Shown piece after piece: positions 47,905 through 59,170 of a stretch of 64,000 bases of DNA. The position numbers were made by a program, and so were the translations under genes. Position 1 is the first letter of the stretch; every line of letters begins with the position of its first letter. The notes beneath the pieces were generated by a model. The model was not told the origin of the DNA, searched no databases, and worked only from the letters and a program-made list of their open reading frames with translations. Source of the DNA: Linanthus parryae (lineage: Eukaryota > Streptophyta > Magnoliopsida > Ericales > Polemoniaceae). The DNA is taken from the NCBI GenBank assembly GCA_023055425.1, contig JALGPY010000003.1, forward strand, positions 16,675,001 through 16,739,000, given 5' to 3'.

Positions 47905-48231
47905 TCGGAGCTGGACAAAAAAGGTGGGCAGAAATTGGCCCTGATCCCCTCACTCAAAGAGCCACCAACCCTAGAGCTAAAACCGCTCCCGAGCCATCAA
48001 AGTTCACCGCAGCCAAAGAAGTTTCAAGTAGGGCAGAAAGTACTTCTCTTTGATTCTCGGAAGCAATTTTTCCCGGGGAAATTGAGATCCAGGTCGTCTG
48101 GACCGTTCATCATCAAAGAGATATTGTCATGGGATGCAGTGGAAGTTGAGAATCCGCAAGACAAGTCAACTTTCAGGGTGAGCGGAAACCGCGTTAAGCC
48201 ATATTTGGACCCGGAAGCAGTCGAAAGGTAG
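47905..48231 (+). pseudogene. Gypsy A pol scar: RT start fused to integrase C-terminus
   Basis: The open frame joins PPTLELKPLPSH, the start of the Athila reverse transcriptase, directly to FQVGQKVLLFDSRKQFFPGK and SGPFIIKEI, the integrase C-terminal domain, ending at 48229-48231. RT, RNase H and the integrase catalytic core have been deleted cleanly in frame. The element can only have moved with enzymes from another copy. Confidence 0.75.
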
Positions 48232-48260
48232 ATTGTTTTGACATCCCTTGACCAAGCATG

Positions 48261-48319
48261 AGGTAACTGGGACGGGCCGTCGACCTTAAATTACAAGCGC
48301 TTGTTGGGAGGCAACCCAA
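48261..48319 (+). promoter_or_regulatory. conserved 59-bp block with hairpin (Gypsy A copy)
   Basis: Begins AGGTAACTGGG and ends in hairpin TTGGGAGGCAACCCAA (48304-48319; stem TTGGG/CCCAA). It differs at only about 4 of 59 positions from Gypsy B 51841-51899, whereas neighbouring sequence does not align well. Confidence 0.75.
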
Positions 48320-48454
48320 CTTAGGAGTAGTGTAATTTAATTGAGTTATTTATGTTGAATTTAAAGAGGTGATATGAGTGTGATCTAATATTTATGCAAA
48401 ATTATGCAGGAAGCAACAGAAAAATTGCAGGCAAAAATGGTCGAGAGGCTGCTG

Positions 48455-48960
48455 TGTGTGTGGCTGGCTGGTAGCCACGTAGCAGTCACGCAGCCCAAGA
48501 AGAGTTGCACAAAATTTTTTGACCTAAAAAGCTGCTTTCTGCGTGGTTGGCTGTCAGCCATGCAGTAGCCACGCAGACAGAGGGTAAATTTTTTACAGAA
48601 ACGCAACCGGGAAGTCCAGAAACGCAGCCAGGGAGCTAGCCACGCAGGCTGAGAGATCAGCCACGCAGCCAGGGAGGTAGCCACGCAGGCTGAGAGATCA
48701 GCCACGCAGCCAGGGAGCTAGCCACGCAGGCCGAGAGATCAGCCATGCAGGTTGAACTCTAGCCACGCAAGCCGAGAGGTTAGCCACGCAGAAATCGAGA
48801 GATTTTTGGCAAATTTTTATGGTATGCGTGGCTATCTGTGTAGCAACGCAGACAGGAGAAGGTTTTTGGACATGAAAAAAATGGAGCAGAAAAGTTGATG
48901 TTAATGTAGCTACGCAGCGGCTACGTAGTTAGCAACACGTACACTGCGCAGAACATGCAG
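48455..48960 (+). repeat. GCCACGCAG motif array in Gypsy A 3' region
   Basis: About 20 degenerate copies of GCCACGCAG/GCTACGCAG and complements (GCGTGGCT), often 20-22 bases apart (for example AGCCACGCAGGCTGAGAGATC), with no coding potential. The same word forms an array in the LTRs. Confidence 0.8.
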
Positions 48961-48990
48961 ATTTCCAGAATCTTGGATAATCAACCCCGA

Positions 48991-49098
48991 TGTGCTCTGG
49001 CACACTCGACCATCACATGGTCTCATACAAGTTGGGGATTCTTTAGGAACAGTTTTCAAGCAAACTGGAGCAATCAACCCTGGTGTACGAAAATACAC
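48991..49098 (+). ncRNA. pair of stem-loops in Gypsy A 3' region
   Basis: Stem-loop 1 at 48991-49004 (TGTGC, loop TCTG, GCACA) and stem-loop 2 at 49083-49098 (GTGTA, loop CGAAAA, TACAC). Each is preceded by AATCAACCC and followed by CTCGACC. This is a predicted RNA structure inside the retrotransposon transcript, not a separate gene. Matching pair in Gypsy B. Confidence 0.5.
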
Positions 49099-49681
49099 TC
49101 GACCAAGTGCACGTACACAACCCGGAAAGTTCAAAAGTTCGCAACGAGCAAGTGTGGGGGTGAGGAGTTACATCTCGACCGGTTCTGAAATTTCCCGACA
49201 ACTTTTCCGGCAATATTTTCCGGCGAACGTCAGGGTCCACATTGCCGGAAACTGCAAACTGCACCCGTAGACTTGCTCCGGGTGCTCAGGTCCACATTCC
49301 TTTCCTTCGACTTATTTTGCGTTTTAGGCACGAGCCCGTACCCGGGTCGATATTTTTCTGCGTTTTTCTCGGTTTCCGTGCCGACTTTGGTACAACCCTG
49401 GTAGCTTTATGAGGTTAGTTGTTGAGACGCACGCATCACAGGCACGTAGTTTCTGTGTTTTTTTTCTGCTTTATTTTTCTGCCTCATGTTGACCCGACTT
49501 GTACCGCCTAGCAGTCTGTCCGGTTCATCCGAGACCGGGTCAGACCCGCCTTATGCACCATATCCGTACATGTCCTGAGGACATGCCATTCCTTAGAGAG
49601 GGGTGGGAGACGTGTCTGCATTTATCGGGTCTGCACGTTTTTTCAAATCTATTTGCATTTTATTTTTATTTCTTGAGTCTG

Positions 49682-51281
49682 TGATAAATCTCTATTAGAT
49701 TTATATTTCTTGCATATTTTATATCGTTTTACGTGATTCCCGGGTTGAAATATGAGTTTTACACTATGAATGTTTCGATGCATATTTCGATGTTATTTGT
49801 CAAATATAATCGCTTGGTATGGTTATTCATGTTGTCTTGTCAGGAAAGGATGCTAAACGATGGCTAAGAGGCATGAAACGAACTTCGGAAGCAAAGCAAA
49901 CTCAAGAGGAAGCAAAAGAAGAAAAGTCGGAGGAGCAAAAGTGACCAATATCCACTATTTTGATTGTATCTCGAGTTCTACAGTGAATTTTGGAGTGAGA
50001 CCAGTGGCAAATGAAAGTAGACTCAAAGGACGTTCCAACGATAGGTCACGGAGCTAAAACGGAGATCGGACGAGAAAGATATGGTCCGTCAAAGATGGCA
50101 AAAAGGGTGAAAAAGGGACTGCTGGAAAATAAGAACAAAAATCCTGTTCACACGAACACTGTTCGCACGAACAGTCGGGTGTTCGTGCGAACAGAGAGGC
50201 CAGACGCAATTTTTTGGGGGTTTTTTGGTGATTTCTTGAAAGTTTGAAGGCTCTAACCTATTTCCAACTTATTGGGATGATCCTAAGGGGGTATTCACAC
50301 ATATTTGGAGTCTAGAGAGCTGGAGAAGACAGGAGAACAAGCTTGGAGCAAGGATCATCAATTACATTGAAGATTTTAGCGTTTGATCTTCGTTTCTTCA
50401 TCTTTTCTTCGTGAACTCTATGACTTTGATCATGTTGAACAATATTATGTCTAGCTAAACACTTTAAGCTAGGTGATTGATGGAAAACTAGGGTTTGTTG
50501 GATGATTTTCAGGATTTTGGACTTGATGCATGCTTTTGCTTAAATTCCATGAACGTTCTTGTTAGCTTATCTATACTTGTACTTATTTATTAATGTTCTT
50601 GGCTTGATCACCCGTAGAATATTACTTGTTGATAGTGTTGCACGAAAGTGAGCTCATTGAGACGTGTTAAAGAATAGTTTAGGTGATCTTGTAGTTTCAT
50701 GAGACCGAGAGGAGATAGAAACTTGATTAATCGTGTTAGGGTAGTTTCGGTTGATTTTGTTAGAACTTAGTGAATTCGGTGGACCGATAGGACCCGGTGA
50801 GCGAGCCTAACAAATCAACTAGAGTGTAATTGTAGACGGAGGTGGACCGAGAGGACCCGAAGGCTATTTATTGCACAAATTCACGTGAGATAGAGAGAAG
50901 ATCGTGATGAGTATTACCCGGTATAATTAGAACGTGCTTAGAGTGTTTCAAGCACAACCCGGAAATCGTTAACAACCCTAGGGGACCATCAATGGCCTAG
51001 TTATTCATTATTAATCGTATTCAAGCACAAGTTATCTTCGTTTAAAAGTGAAAATTCCACAAAAATATTTAGCTTAGTTGTTATTTAGTTTAAGTCACTT
51101 GTTTGTGGGTGACGAACCTTCAAATCAAACACTTTTTACCGGTTACTTAGGTATCATAAATTTAATTCTTAATTAGCTAATCATCGTCTATTTCCCTTGG
51201 GTTCGATACTCGGAGTCATAAAATACTCCACTTACTACTTGACCGTATACTTGCGTTTAAGCGCGTTAAGAATTCGCGTCA
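49682..51281 (+). repeat. 5' LTR of Gypsy B
   Basis: 1600 bp, starting TGATAAATC and ending CGCGTCA. It lacks a 50- to 58-base segment present in the 3' LTR near 53848-53897. A nested palindrome cluster of GTTCGCACGAAC type lies at 50150-50196. Confidence 0.85.
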
Positions 51282-51287
51282 AGTTTT

Positions 51288-51303
51288 TGGCGCCGTTGCC
51301 GGG
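51288..51303 (+). promoter_or_regulatory. primer-binding site of Gypsy B
   Basis: TGGCGCCGTTGCCGGG, tRNA-Asp type, six bases after the LTR. Confidence 0.88.
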
Positions 51304-51418
51304 TAATTAATCGGTTTATTAGTTTAGTTAAAAATTAATTTAGGGTACTACTTTTAATTTATTTTTGTTACTATCTGGTTACCTCACGGGTGTGCTAGTG
51401 TTTCTTTTTCAGGTAGCT

Positions 51419-51775
51419 ATGGCGGAAGGTCAAGGGCAGATTAGCCTCACCACAGAGCAGCTACAAGCTTTGGTGGCTGAAGCTGTAGAGAAAGCGTTGG
51501 CAGCAACATCTATAATTCTAGGTAGGCCGTTCTTGGCGACTGGTCGTACTCTCATTGATGTAGAGAATGGAGAACTGATTATGAGGGTACATGATGACAT
51601 GGAGATTTTTCGGGTCTTTAAGCCGTCACCCCAGTGTTCATGGGAGTATCAGCCAGGGGTGCCATTTGCTGTACAAGTGAAGCGCCAAATACCAGAGTTA
51701 TCGCAAGGGGATCCACCTGATTATTGGGATAGGAACAAGACATCAGCGGTGCACGCACATGAAGCAGTACTTTAG
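51419..51775 (+). pseudogene. Gypsy B mini-ORF: gag N-terminus fused to protease end
   Basis: An open frame of 118 residues. MAEGQGQISLTTEQLQALVA and the following residues are the gag start. Then the frame passes directly into IILGRPFLATGRTLIDVENG and a tail rich in PSPQ and PGVP, which is the end of the Athila aspartic protease region. The protease active site, most of gag and all later pol domains are missing. The frame is intact across the fusion, so it may be translated, but no enzyme activity is expected. Confidence 0.75.
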
Positions 51776-51840
51776 ATTCAGCATAGAAGAGCTAAGATGG
51801 AAGTGGAACAATGTGCCAGACCACCCTCGTGAGGTGGCAG

Positions 51841-51899
51841 AGGTAACTGGGTCGGACTGTCGACCTTAAATTACAAGCGCTTCTTGGGAGGCAACCCAA
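51841..51899 (+). promoter_or_regulatory. conserved 59-bp block with hairpin (Gypsy B copy)
   Basis: Same block as 48261-48319, ending in TTGGGAGGCAACCCAA (51884-51899). It lies just after the deleted coding region in both elements. Confidence 0.75.
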
Positions 51900-52024
51900 T
51901 GTAGAGTAGGATGTTATTTAATTTTGTTTTTGTTTAGTTCTCCATAACTGATTTGAGAGGTGAGAGAGAGGGACTGATGAGTTGTCTAGTTTTGCATGTA
52001 ATGTTTGCGAAGAATCTACCCCAG

Positions 52025-52128
52025 TGTGCCATGGCACATTTGACCCACATGGGGACTCTAGAGGGAGTTAAGGATTTTTCGTGCATTTTTGCAGGATGGA
52101 GCAATCTACCCCGGTGTGCGAGGCACAC
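52025..52128 (+). ncRNA. pair of stem-loops in Gypsy B 3' region
   Basis: Stem-loop 1 is the palindrome TGTGCCATGGCACA (52025-52038). Stem-loop 2 is GTGTGC, loop GAG, GCACAC (52114-52128). Both are preceded by AATCTACCCC and followed by a (T/C)GACC-type tail. Same layout and about the same spacing (90 bases) as in Gypsy A. Confidence 0.5.
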
Positions 52129-52139
52129 ACGACCTTAGG

Positions 52140-53741
52140 GGAGATACATTGTAGCATGATGTGGCTTGGGGATTGCTTAGATGATTTTCATCAGCGGGAA
52201 ACTGTCAACGGTCCACAAGACCCCTTCTTGTTGCAGTTTCGCGGACACGTTGCCCATGTAGTTCCGGGCACCTCAGGTATCTCTTACTCTTTCGACGTCT
52301 AATTTGAGCAGTAATTGTGTAGATCCACCGCCTACACATTTAAGCGATGAGTCCTCTTATTATATCTCTAAATTCGTTGAGGACAACGAAACGCTTAAGT
52401 GTGGGGGTGGGTTGTTCGTGTATAATTTTGCTAGCCATGTCTGTTTTGCATCACCAGTTACATGTAGCTTGTGTAGTATTGTGAGTCAGTGTCGTTCTAA
52501 TATATTGTCGTATTGTGTTAGGTTTATTTTCTTGCATTGTTAGCACTTTTACATTATTGAGTCACCTTACCCAATGTTATGTGATTAGTAGAGTTGGCTA
52601 TTGCATATAGAGTTTAGGAAAATATGAAAAAATTGAAAATATTGGAAAAAATATAAAAGTAAAAAACAAAAAAATTTAAAATTTTGAGAATAAGGGCAAT
52701 TGTTGAAGCTAGAAACCTAAGAGAGTTCAATGAAAGAGTCTCTGAGAATAGGAAGCACCATAGTAGGGATGTATTTAATTCTTAGTATCTTGCGCACCTG
52801 TTTCACGAAAGGATGTCCCGGGTATTCAGGGAAAAGTGGAAAGAAGACGAGGGCATACCTTCAGTTCCTTTATTGTGCTAGGAGGATTTAGTCCTAAGGA
52901 GTTGAATAGTCTGTTTTCGAGTGGAAACTTGTGGCCTCTTGTAAATCTGGGGTGGACCTTCGTGTTGAGTCGGTTCCATGTGGTACGGTTGCCTCGGCCT
53001 AAGTGAAGTCGGGGGGTGTACACCACCATCCCTTAAGGCGGTTTCAAGAGCTAACCGAAAAAGCCCACACTTAGTTGCTCTAAATGCACAGTTGAAAAAA
53101 TTAGAAGAGAATGAAAAACTAAAATGAATCAAAATCTTCTCTTGGATTAGATACGGTGAATAACCTAATGTGCCCCCGTTCGCGCGGGGAATTTGGATTC
53201 ATTCCAATTAGAGCGGCTAGGGAAAATTAAAGTCAAGCCGTATTACACGGAGTTTTGTCTCCCGTCACTGGGACAATTTTCATTCAAATGCAATAACGGC
53301 TAAGAGGATTTGAAAGCCTCATATGACTTGGCGACGAAAGACGATCTTAGTACTTAAGATGCCTAGACCCTCTGAGCTAAAGGACGTGCCCAAGTCTTGG
53401 ATTGTTTATGGTGGATGTTTGGGGACCCCTTATTGAACTTGTGCGAATGATCATCTCATCTAAATTTCTTGCTATTGGTTGCGAAATTTCGAAAAGACTT
53501 GTGAGAGCTTGATAATTTTGATTAGTGATAGCGAGATTGCCCAATCTATAAATAAAAAGAAAAAAAATTGTGTTATTTTATTAGTTGTATTGTGTAAAAT
53601 CGAGTTGCATTGTCTATAGTCATGTAGATTGCATTGCGTGTGTGGGTTGTTTGTGTCACATGGCTAGTAAAGTTTTATGCAATTCGGTGGATTAAAACGT
53701 AGTGTAAGGTTTGATTTTGCTCGGGACGCGCAAAAAGGTAG
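52140..53741 (+). other. Gypsy B 3' non-coding internal region
   Basis: Athila-type non-coding stretch with CTTAAGTGTGGGGGTGGG at 52395. No domain-bearing frame in either strand; AT-rich part around 52620-52690. Confidence 0.5.
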
Positions 53742-53753
53742 TTTGGGGGAATT
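53742..53753 (+). promoter_or_regulatory. polypurine tract of Gypsy B
   Basis: TTTGGGGGAATT directly before the 3' LTR. Confidence 0.75.
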
Positions 53754-55411
53754 TGATAACTCACTATTAGAGTTATATTTATTGCATATTTTATATCGTT
53801 TTGCGTGATTCCCGGGTTGAAATATGAGTTTTACACTATGAATGTTGAGAAAACGTAGAAAAATGAGTTTTTAGCACTTTATTGTTAATCCGGGCGTTTC
53901 GATGCATATTTCGATGTTATTTGTCAAATATAATCGCTTGGTATGGTTGTTCATGTTGTCTTGACAGGAAATGATGCTAAACGATGGCCATGAGGCATGA
54001 AACGAACTTCGGAAGTAAAGCAAACTCAAGAGAAAGCAAGAGAAGCAAAGTCGGAGGAGCAAAAGTGACCAATCTCCACTATTTTGATTGTATCTCTAGT
54101 TCTACAATGAATTGTGGAGTGATACCAGTGGCAAATGAAAGTAGACTCAAAGAGCTTTCCAACGATAGGTCAGGGAGCTAAAACGGAGATCGGACGAGAA
54201 TGATATGGTCTGTCAAAGATGGCGAAAAGGGTGAAAAAGGGACTGCTGAAAAATAAGAACAAAAATTATGTTCACACGAACACTGTTCGCACGAACAGTC
54301 GGGTGTTCGTGCGAACAGAGAGGCCAGACGCAATTTTTTGGGGGGTTTTTTTGGTGATTTCTTGAAATTTTGAAGGCTCTAACCTATTTCCAACGATTGG
54401 GATTGGGATGATCCTAAGGGGGTATTCACATATATTTGGAGTCTAGAGAGCTGGAGAAGACATGAGAACAAGCTTGGAGCAAGGATCATCAATTACATTG
54501 AAGATTTTAGCGTTTGATCTTCGTTTCTTCATCTTTTCTTTGTGAACTCTATGATTTCGATCATGTTGAACAATATTATGTCTAGCTAAACAATTTAAGC
54601 TAGGTGATTGATGGAAAACTAGGGTTTGTTGGATGATTTTCCGGATTTTGGACTTGATGCATACTTTTGCTTAAATTCTATGAACGTTCTTGTTAGCTTA
54701 TCTATTCTTGTACTTATTTATTGATGTTCTTGGCTTGATCACCCGTAGAATATTACTTGTTGATAGGGTTGCACGAAAGTGAGCTCATTGAGACGTGTTA
54801 AAGAATAGTTTAGGTGATCTTGTAGTTTCTTGAGACCGAGAGGAGATAGAAACTTGATTAATCGTGTGAGGGTAGTTTCGGTTGATTTTGTTAGAACTTA
54901 GTGAATTCGGTGGACCGATAGGACCCGGTGAGCGAGCCTAACAAATCAACTAGAGTGTAATTGTAGACGGAGGTGGACCGAGAGGACCCGAAGGCTATTT
55001 ATTGCACAAATTCACGTGAGATTGAGAGAAGATCGTGACGAGTATTACCCGGTATAATTAGAACGTGCATAGAGTGTTTCAAGCACAACCCGTAAATCGT
55101 TAACAACCGTAGGGACCATCAATGGCCTATTTCTTCCTTATTAATTGTATTCAATCACAAGTTATCTTCGTTTAAAAGTGAAAATTCCACAAAAATATTT
55201 AGCTTAGTTGTTATTTAGTTTAAGTCACTTGTTTGTGGGTGACGAACCTTCAAATCAAACACTTTTTACCGGTTACTTAGGTATCATAAATTTAATTCTT
55301 AATTAGCTAATCATCGTCTATTTCCCTTGGGTTCGATATTCGGAGTCGTAAAATACTCCACTTACTACTTGATCGTATACTTGCGTTTAAGCGCGTTAAG
55401 AATTCGCGTCA
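53754..55411 (+). repeat. 3' LTR of Gypsy B
   Basis: 1658 bp, TGATAACT...CGCGTCA, the fuller LTR copy. It carries the same palindrome cluster (about 54274-54320). Confidence 0.85.
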
Positions 55412-55467
55412 ATATGCACGTTTTCTTTATTTGAGTCAACCCGCCACTCATTTCTGACCGCGCATTG

Positions 55468-55469
<2 letters not shown>

Positions 55470-55505
<36 letters not shown>
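55470..55505. repeat. (AT)18 microsatellite
   Basis: Pure AT dinucleotide run in the Gypsy A 3' internal region. Confidence 0.9.
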
Positions 55506-55508
<3 letters not shown>

Positions 55509-57130
55509 GAAAAAATCAAAAATTTTGAGAAAGGGCAATTGAATTAACAAAAAAGCTGGGCAGAAACCGATGATAGTCTTTGAACAGGAAGGAAAAACCA
55601 CGCCGAGGTGTAGTAGATTGAGTGAGAGCGTGTGTGCCTAGGAATGCGCGAGTAGTTATCACTTGGGCTAAAAATCTGACTAGTTGCCACACCATCGTCA
55701 CTTAGGTAGTCGACAACCCGCCTAAGGGCGCCATCACGGTCACCGCATCTTTCGGTGGAGTGATTGGCTCATAACGAACCTCACGTCCTATTTCTTAACC
55801 CTAGGTCCACTTAGTAAACTGTTTGATGCCGTTTACCCCTTTTATTCACAGCCACTGTAGCTTAGGAATCCTTCTTTGTGACTTTCATCACTCGTATAGT
55901 TGGTTGTTCATGTGCGTTATGACGGAGGGAGTGAGTTAGGGAAGGTTTCTGACAGGGAAAGCTTCAGGATAGATTATGGTGGGCAGTTTTGATATTTTCA
56001 CGGTTATCGAGGGTTGGACAGGGTGAGTTAGAGGCGGCTGCATTGATTTGAGGAGGTGATTCACTGCACTACATAGTGATCACAGGTGGAGGAGTCGCGT
56101 GCAAGACATCTTTCCGCACAAAACTGGGTACCTGGGGTTGTTGAGTTAATTGGTGGTCGTGCTGTTTTTCTATATCTTTGGTGATGAGGAGGTTCGGTTG
56201 GAATGCACATATTTTATCTTTCGACTACAAGGATCAACGCTTCGTGACCAGTGCGGGGTACCGTAAAACGAGGACATTTTTCGTACCCCGCAACATTGGA
56301 TTATTTCTGTACCACTCAGCTTATATCAGTTTGTTACTTACATTATTGTATTTGTAAAAATAAAATAAAATAAAATAAAAAAGCGGAAAAAAAATGAAGA
56401 AAAAAAAAAGAAAAGAATGCGTGTTCTATTTGTTTACCGTGTTCAGTTGCTTAATTAGATAGTTTCAAAGCTGGGTTGGTGGCACGGTTTTCTGGATTTT
56501 GCACCGCTTCACATTCGTGGCCGCAAAAACGGCGATGACACACGGGGAACAGGGGAATTGAGTGAGCAGAAACTTAGGTGTTTCGGGTCAGTTTTTCGGG
56601 ACTCGGTGTGGGGTGTGAGTTGGGAAACTGTGAGATGTCATAACAAGTGGGAACATGCCATACCTTGATATACACTTATATATCCTGCCTGTTAGACTTA
56701 GGATCCCGGATTCAGAAAAAGCTCGGAGGGTAGGTATATTAGGGATTTGTCCAAGTTGATCACAGAAGTAACAGTACTATGTGCCAGTGCTAGATATCCA
56801 CTCGCATAATCTATTAGACTCACCGATCCTGCGTGGATAGATACTTCCTGGTGAGAAGGTGAGGTTTAGTTAATGTACCGTTTTGCGTTAAGGAGATTGC
56901 CCGACCTCGCGCAGAAAAAATATTTGTTTTGTTAATAATTGAGTATGTGTTTAGAGTCATCGTACATTCTCTCTGAGTCAGTATTCAAGTCGAGTCATCT
57001 GGTATATAAGTCTGGTTCGGTAGGACTGTATACGATGGTAGTCGTAGGCACATAACACATTCGGTATGCAAGACAGGTCAGTATGCAATAGGTTTGATCG
57101 GGACGAGCAAAGGATAGTGTGGGGTTAATT
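55506..57130 (+). other. Gypsy A 3' non-coding internal region and polypurine tract
   Basis: No domain-bearing frame. It ends in AGTGTGGGGTTAATT, the polypurine tract, immediately before the 3' LTR at 57131. Confidence 0.55.
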
Positions 57131-59170
57131 TGATAACTCCCCACTACGAGTTATAGGTGAGACCTACTTGAGGGGTATTGGTGTCATAAATGAGCGTTTT
57201 CAGCCCGGATTAGCCTCGGAATTCACGACTTACTGTTTTGAGCTTCTTTATGCATAAATTCTTTATTTCACGCATTTCGAGATATGATCACGGGTTTTGT
57301 TCGTGTTATCTATGCAGGAACATGATTTGTGCAAGAGCCGGGAATGAAGCAGGATTGCAGGGGAGAGAGCCGAGAGAGCTGAAAATGCCAAAACCGAGAA
57401 TGACCGGCATGCGCTCGGTTGAAAATATCTTGAGCTCTACTTGGAATTTTGAAGTAAAACCAGGCAGAAGAAAGAAGACGTCAAGGGCTTTCCGAAAACA
57501 GGTTATAATGCTTAAACGGAGTCCGACCAATAAACCGACTCTCGTCAAGTGTGGATCCCAGGCCACGCCCAAGTAAGGAGTCTCGGATCCCGGTGTCCAT
57601 AGTTGTGAGCAACTATTTCATGTTCGTGACGATTTTCGGGACAGTTCTAACCCAGAGGTATTTTGGTCATTTGGCACTGGCCCCGGTTTTTCGGAAGTCG
57701 AGTTTCGATTTTGGCGCCCAGATTCAGTCAATAGTCTTTCTAGGACCAGAGTCAGGATTGGGCAGAATTTGGAGCGGTTTACCCAGGGTTATTTTGGTAA
57801 TTTCGAAAAGTTTCGGGTCAAAACGCAGTCCGAGCAGAGAGGGTTCAGAAACCGGCCAGAATGAGGACAGTAAGAGCTGCTGTCTGCGTATCTAACTTCC
57901 AAGTACGCAGGCAGATACGCAGCCCGAGGCAAGAGAAGTGCAGAAACGAGCCAAAAAGCCCATGTCTACGTATCTAACTGTTAGCTACGCAGCTGGGAGG
58001 TCCAGCTACGCAGCCAGCAGGATAGCTACGCAGCTGGGAGGTCCAGCTACGCAGCCAGCAGGATAGCGACGCAGTTGAGAGACCCAGCCACACAGCCAGC
58101 AAAATAGCCACGCAGCTGGGAGACCCAGCCACGCAGGCAGGGGATTAGAGAGAGTTTTTGGGTGCAGGAAGAGTCCCTGTCTGCGTGGCCATGCAGCAGC
58201 CACGCAGACAACACATTTTTAGAGGCGGTTTTCTGCCAGTGACAGTTTCATAATTTCAGGCATTTTTCCGGAAGCTTCTCAAGCACTATATAAAGGGACG
58301 TCCAGAGCTAATTTTGAACCCAACACAGCCAAGGAGAATTCAGAGCATCCTCAGTGAGCACAGGAGCGCAAATCCTGAATCCACGACACTCGTTTGATCC
58401 CACTATCTCTTTATTTCAGAACATTACTATTTAATTTTGTCGTTTAGTAGCTAAACTTTTTACCTAGGTTCTCGGTGAACCTAGGGTTTTGTATTCGGTA
58501 TCTAGTTCTATTCTCGACTATGGATTCATGATCTCAGGATCTTAATATGAGCAGTTTTATTCTTTATTTTGTTTTTGATTTTACTGTTATGCATGCTCGT
58601 CTTGATCACCCAGAATTGCTACAGACCCGACCCGGTAGGTGAAAACGTCTGGTTAGGGTTAGGAAGATAAGACAGAATTTAGCACCTTACCCCGATGGGC
58701 CGACTAGGGAAGGGGAGTTAGGACTATCCTGAATTCGTTTGACCAACTGTTAGAGAATTTGACCCGGGCCTTTAAGACAGGTTAAAAACACTAACAGACG
58801 TAGAACGAGACTGCAGATTTAGGAAGCTTAACAAGATCTGAAAATCTGCAGAATTGTGATAACGTGCAGGAAAAGAAAAGATACTGCACAATTGGTATGT
58901 GACACGGATAAGCGAGTGCTGTGTGTTTTCATATCGCAAAGAACCAAAAACTGCAGAGAACCTAGGGGATCCCGGGACCTAGTACCTTAAACCCTAGTTT
59001 CACAACTTTAGGATTATTCATAAAATTCTCACAAAAATATTTACTTTTCAGTTATTAACATTCAGTACGTAGTTAGCAATCACGGTCTCAAAATTATTCC
59101 TAATTTTTAAACTTTTTTAGTTAAAACTGATTACTTTTTTACACTTTGTGGGATCGATAATCTGAGTCTA
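57131..59170 (+). repeat. 3' LTR of Gypsy A, 3'-truncated
   Basis: Matches 33294-35442 from TGATAACT, including the CTACGCAG array (57880-58210) and TATATAAA (58287-58294). It stops at GGGATCGATAATCTGAGTC, about 90 bases short of the 5' LTR end. Confidence 0.85.

Larger units (their letters stand above)
49682..55411 (+). mobile_element. Athila-like Ty3-gypsy element 'Gypsy B', internally deleted
   Basis: LTRs 49682-51281 and 53754-55411, PBS at 51288, polypurine tract at 53742. The 2.5-kb interior encodes only a short gag start fused to a protease fragment. It lies inside the 3' non-coding part of Gypsy A. I found no matching target duplication (GTCTG on the left, ATATG on the right), so the host sequence next to it may have been altered after insertion. 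Confidence 0.85.
33294..59170 (+). mobile_element. Athila-like Ty3-gypsy element 'Gypsy A', multiply interrupted
   Basis: LTRs 33294-35442 and 57131-59170 start TGATAACT; a tRNA-Asp-type PBS lies at 35452. Gag, protease and the integrase C-terminus are recognisable. RT, RNase H and integrase core are missing. It is interrupted by Angela-2 (37202-46839), a GATCC-rich insertion (47383-47899) and Gypsy B (49682-55411). Its own internal DNA is 35443-37201, 46840-47382, 47900-49681 and 55412-57130. The 3' LTR is truncated by about 90 bases where an inverted LTR joins it. Confidence 0.85.

Noticed and set aside
48385..48705. 106-residue minus-strand frame with Ala/Trp-rich repeats (also 58006-58203)
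   Set aside because: It is a translation of the CACGCAG motif array.
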